Source: Pseudomonadales bacterium (GTDB lineage Bacteria > Pseudomonadota > Gammaproteobacteria > Pseudomonadales > Pseudohongiellaceae). Taken from it: a DNA stretch of 64,000 nt. The stretch covers positions 62,001 through 126,000 of the forward strand of contig JAJEGU010000017.1 in assembly GCA_022819645.1 (NCBI GenBank), read 5' to 3'. Below the pieces are notes generated by a model. That model had not been told where the DNA came from. It saw only the letters and a list, made by a program, of their open reading frames with translations, and ran no database searches. Position numbers and translations under genes: made by a program. Of the stretch, positions 60,970 to 64,000 are shown piece after piece; position 1 is the first letter of the stretch, and every line of letters starts with the position of its first letter.

Positions 60970-63900
60970 ATGAAGTACATTGACGCCGCCGTCGCCAGAT
61001 CGCGCACCACGCTGACGAGCTTTGCCGCCATCATGCTCACCGGTTTCGCCTGCTATCTGGCGATTCCCGTGGAACTGAACCCCGATGTGCAGGTGCCGAT
61101 CATCGTCACCACGGTGATTCACGAGGGCATTTCCCCGGAGGACTCGGAACGGCTGATTTCCAAGCCGGTGGAAGTCGAACTCAAGGCGCTGGACGGCATC
61201 ACCGAATACACGACCTTCTCCAGCGAGAACGCCGCCACCATCGTGGCCGAGTTCGATATCGACATGGATTCCCAGGCGGCGCTCAACGAGCTGCGGGAAG
61301 CCATCGACCGCGCCAAGGTGTGGTTCCCGCCGGATACCGAGGAACCGATCATTCAGGAAGTTTCCGCCTCGGGCATTCCCGTGGTGAATATCGTCATTAC
61401 CGGCGAAGGCGTGCCGGAGCGGACCCTGCTGCGGGTGGCCGAGGAGTTGCAGAGCCGGGTCGAGATTCTGCCGCCGGTGCTTGAAGCCCAGATGGTGGGC
61501 AACCGGGAAGAATTGATGGAGGCCATCGTCGATCCGAACAAGCTGGAAACCTATGGCTTTCCGAGCACGGTGATCGGCCAGGCGGTGCTTGGCAACAACC
61601 GGCTGATTCCCGCCGGGCAGGTGGACACCGGCCGCGGCAGCTTCTCCATCAAGGTGCCTGGCCTGATCGAAACCGCCGACGACCTGTTCGACCTGCCTCT
61701 GGTGTCGAACGACCTTGGCGTGCTCACCGTGGGCGATGTGGCCAGCGTACGGCGCACCTTCAAGGACGCGACCCGCTTCTCCTACGCCAATGGCGCCCCG
61801 GCGATTTCCCTCAATGTGATGAAGCGCAAGGGCGCCAACCTGGTGGACACCATGGCGGCCATCGACGAAGTCGTGAGCGAAATTCGACCCCAGTTGCCGC
61901 CGGCGGTCAATGTGGACTACATCAACAACACCGCCCCCCTGGTCCTCGAACAGAACATGGGCCTGCAAGGCAATATGGCCACCGCCATGGCGCTGGTGCT
62001 GATCGTGGTGATTGCGGCGGTGGGCGTGCGTTCGGGCCTGCTGGTCACCCTGGCGGTGCCTTTCTCCTTTTTCTTCGCCTTCATCGTCATCACCATCATG
62101 GGATTCACCTACAATTTCATGGTGATCTTCGGCCTGCTTCTCGGCCTCGGCATGCTGATCGACGGCGCCATCGTGCTCGTGGAATACGCCGACCGCAAGA
62201 TGGCGGAAGGCCTCGACAGCAAACAGGCGTACCGGGCGGCGGTGGAGCGCATGTTCTGGCCGATTACCGCATCCACCGCCACCACTCTGGCGGCCTTCCT
62301 GCCGATCATGTTCTGGCCCGGGGTCGCGGGGCAGTTCATGAGCTATCTGCCGATTACCGTGTTCGCGGTGCTCATCGGCTCGCTGCTGTACGCCCTGCTC
62401 TTCGCTCCCGCCATTGGCGCCCTGATCGGCCGTTCCTCGGATGCCGACAAGAAGTATCTGCGCGCCCTGGAAGACGGCGACCCGGAGCAGACCGGCGGCA
62501 TTACCGCGGCCTACGCCAAACTGCTTGGGCTCGCGGTGCGCTTTCCGGGCACGGTTTTCCTGCTCAGCATCACCACCCTGGTGGTCATTGTCGGAGCCTA
62601 TGCGACTTTGGGCCGGGGCGTGGAATTTTTCACCGGCGTCGAGCCCAATCAGACCAGGGTGCATGTTTTCGCCCGGGGCAATTACTCCCCGGCGGAACTG
62701 CGCGACATCATGCTTGAAGTCGAGGACCGCATCCGCCAGGTGGGCCATTTCAAGGGTATCGTCACCCAGTCCGGCGCCGGCATGCAGATGGGCGGAGACC
62801 AGCAAACCGCCTCGGACCTGATCGGTTCGATCTACATCGAAATGACCGATCGCAGGGACCGGGACGTCAATGGCATTGAACTGGAAAATCTCTATCGCCA
62901 GGCCATTACCGGCCTGCCCGGCGCCCGGGCCGAAGTGGCGCCCATCGAGGATGGCCCGCCGGTGGGCAAGGAAGTCCAGTTGGAGCTTTCCGGTGAAAAT
63001 CTCGATCTGCTGTTCTCCGAGGCGAGAAGAATCCGCACCTACATGGAAGAAACCATGACCGGCCTGATCGACATCGACGATACCGCGCCGGTTCCCGGCA
63101 TCGAGTGGGAAATCTCCGTGGACCGGGCCCAGGCGGCCATCATGGGGGCGAGCATGGCCGAAATCGGCACCGCCATCCAGATGCTGACCAATGGCGTGTT
63201 CATGGGAGTGTACCGGCCGGACGACACCGAGGAGGAAGTCGATATCCGCCTGCGCTATCCGCGGGAATACCGTGGCCTCGACGAAATAGACACCATCCGC
63301 ATCGCCACCGCCAACGGGCCGGTTCCCATCAGCAGCTTCATCACCCGGGAAGCCAGGCCCGCGGTAAGCTCCATCCAGCGGGTCAATGGCAATCGCGTGG
63401 TGTATGTGCGCGCCAATCCGGCGCCGGGCATCGTCGCCGACAACAAGGTGCAGGAGCTTGCGGCCTGGCTTGAGAACAACCCTCCCGTGGCCGGCGTGGA
63501 CTACCAGTTCCGCGGCGCCAATGAAGAACAGGCGCAATCCGCGGCCTTTCTCACCCAGGCTTTCTCCCTGGCGATGGCGCTGATGGCGATTCTGCTGATC
63601 ACCCAGTTCAACAGCTATTACCAGTCGCTGCTGATTCTTTCGTCGATTCTGTTATCGACTTCCGGGGTGCTGCTCGGCCTGCTCATCACCGGCCAGACTT
63701 TCAGCGTCATTCTCACCGGCATCGGCATCGTCGCCCTTGCCGGCATCATCGTCAACAACAATATCGTCCTGATCGACACCTTCAACGTGCTGCGCCGCCA
63801 GCACCCGGAATGGTCGCTGCAGGAAGTGATCGTTCACACCGGCGTGCAACGCCTGCGCCCGGTATTCCTGACCACCTTCACCACCGGCTTCGGCCTGCTG

Positions 63901-64000
63901 CCGCTGGCCATGCACGTATCGGTGGACCTCATCGGCGCCGAAATCGAAGTGGGCGGCCCGATTACCTCGCAATGGGTGGCCCTGGCCTCGGCCATTGTTT
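60970..64000 (+). CDS. RND-family efflux permease, 3' end beyond the window
   Basis: The frame opens at the ATG at 60970 (MKYIDAAVARSRTTLTSFAA) and runs 1010 codons to the right edge without a stop, so only a few dozen C-terminal residues are missing. It is an AcrB-like permease with two periplasmic domains and about eleven of twelve helices visible. In helix 4 the proton-relay motif is GMLIDGAIVLVEYAD: one Asp where AcrB has two. This resembles metal-type (HME) or other non-HAE pumps. Helix 10 reads NNNIVLIDTFNVLRR. It forms an operon with the adaptor; the substrate is unknown. Confidence 0.92.
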   Translation, partial: MKYIDAAVARSRTTLTSFAAIMLTGFACYLAIPVELNPDVQVPIIVTTVIHEGISPEDSERLISKPVEVELKALDGITEYTTFSSENAATIVAEFDIDMDSQAALNELREAIDRAKVWFPPDTEEPIIQEVSASGIPVVNIVITGEGVPERTLLRVAEELQSRVEILPPVLEAQMVGNREELMEAIVDPNKLETYGFPSTVIGQAVLGNNRLIPAGQVDTGRGSFSIKVPGLIETADDLFDLPLVSNDLGVLTVGDVASVRRTFKDATRFSYANGAPAISLNVMKRKGANLVDTMAAIDEVVSEIRPQLPPAVNVDYINNTAPLVLEQNMGLQGNMATAMALVLIVVIAAVGVRSGLLVTLAVPFSFFFAFIVITIMGFTYNFMVIFGLLLGLGMLIDGAIVLVEYADRKMAEGLDSKQAYRAAVERMFWPITASTATTLAAFLPIMFWPGVAGQFMSYLPITVFAVLIGSLLYALLFAPAIGALIGRSSDADKKYLRALEDGDPEQTGGITAAYAKLLGLAVRFPGTVFLLSITTLVVIVGAYATLGRGVEFFTGVEPNQTRVHVFARGNYSPAELRDIMLEVEDRIRQVGHFKGIVTQSGAGMQMGGDQQTASDLIGSIYIEMTDRRDRDVNGIELENLYRQAITGLPGARAEVAPIEDGPPVGKEVQLELSGENLDLLFSEARRIRTYMEETMTGLIDIDDTAPVPGIEWEISVDRAQAAIMGASMAEIGTAIQMLTNGVFMGVYRPDDTEEEVDIRLRYPREYRGLDEIDTIRIATANGPVPISSFITREARPAVSSIQRVNGNRVVYVRANPAPGIVADNKVQELAAWLENNPPVAGVDYQFRGANEEQAQSAAFLTQAFSLAMALMAILLITQFNSYYQSLLILSSILLSTSGVLLGLLITGQTFSVILTGIGIVALAGIIVNNNIVLIDTFNVLRRQHPEWSLQEVIVHTGVQRLRPVFLTTFTTGFGLLPLAMHVSVDLIGAEIEVGGPITSQWVALASAIV

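Noticed and set aside
60622..63537. 971-codon open frame on the minus strand opposite the RND permease
   Set aside because: Its translation is low-complexity His/Gly/Asp-rich with no domain, and the plus strand encodes a clear RND permease. Long antisense frames are expected in high-G+C codon-biased genes.

Overview
The window is about 64 kb of high-G+C DNA from a gammaproteobacterium that I cannot place more precisely. The evidence is gene order: lolB-ispE-tRNA-Gln-prs-rplY-pth-ychF facing away from hemA-prfA-prmC-moeB, a complete S10/spc/alpha ribosomal block, bamD next to rluD-pgeF, and a type IV pilus minor-pilin cluster. Most of it is core chromosome with two accessory zones.

Left edge (1-5.8 kb): the 5' part of a dndC gene (DNA phosphorothioation) runs off the window. 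It is followed by a sodium:solute symporter with a small membrane partner, an exported NHL-repeat protein and a CNT nucleoside transporter. From 5.8 to 14.8 kb the minus strand carries an M28 peptidase, ychF, pth, rplY, prs, tRNA-Gln(TTG), ispE, lolB and a TPR lipoprotein. An AT-rich pair (ankyrin protein and acidic protein) is wedged before hemA. The plus strand then carries hemA, prfA, prmC, moeB and an RhlB-like helicase.

From 22.9 to 37.3 kb lies the full ribosomal block rpsJ to rplQ, including secY, rpmJ and rpoA. It has an intrinsic terminator between rpsJ and rplC, an enlarged L15, and a run of hairpins between rpmJ and rpsM where the alpha-operon leader belongs. From 37.4 to 44.6 kb is the second accessory zone: a BCCT transporter remnant, VapBC, two near-identical DUF429 genes flanking an AbiE toxin-antitoxin pair in reversed order, an AAA/DUF4143 ATPase, fragments of HigA and of an ImmA-like protease, and an AT-rich gene that looks like a one-protein restriction nuclease.

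From 44.7 kb to the right edge: a PQQ dehydrogenase-like protein, pgeF-rluD, bamD, nadE, minor pilins (fimT, pilE, pilX, pilW, pilV, no pilY1), a TauE-like transporter, a secreted HNH-type nuclease, a RegB/RegA-like redox two-component pair, an SDR, and an RND efflux adaptor with its permease cut by the right edge.

Two small repeat families run through the window: a REP-like palindrome (family A) and a roughly 163-bp MITE-like element with inverted ends (family B). Both repeatedly sit across gene 3' ends and supply the last codons and stop of otherwise conserved genes (hemA, prmC, rplO, abiEi, pilV, the RegB-like kinase). This is the most striking genome-scale pattern I see.
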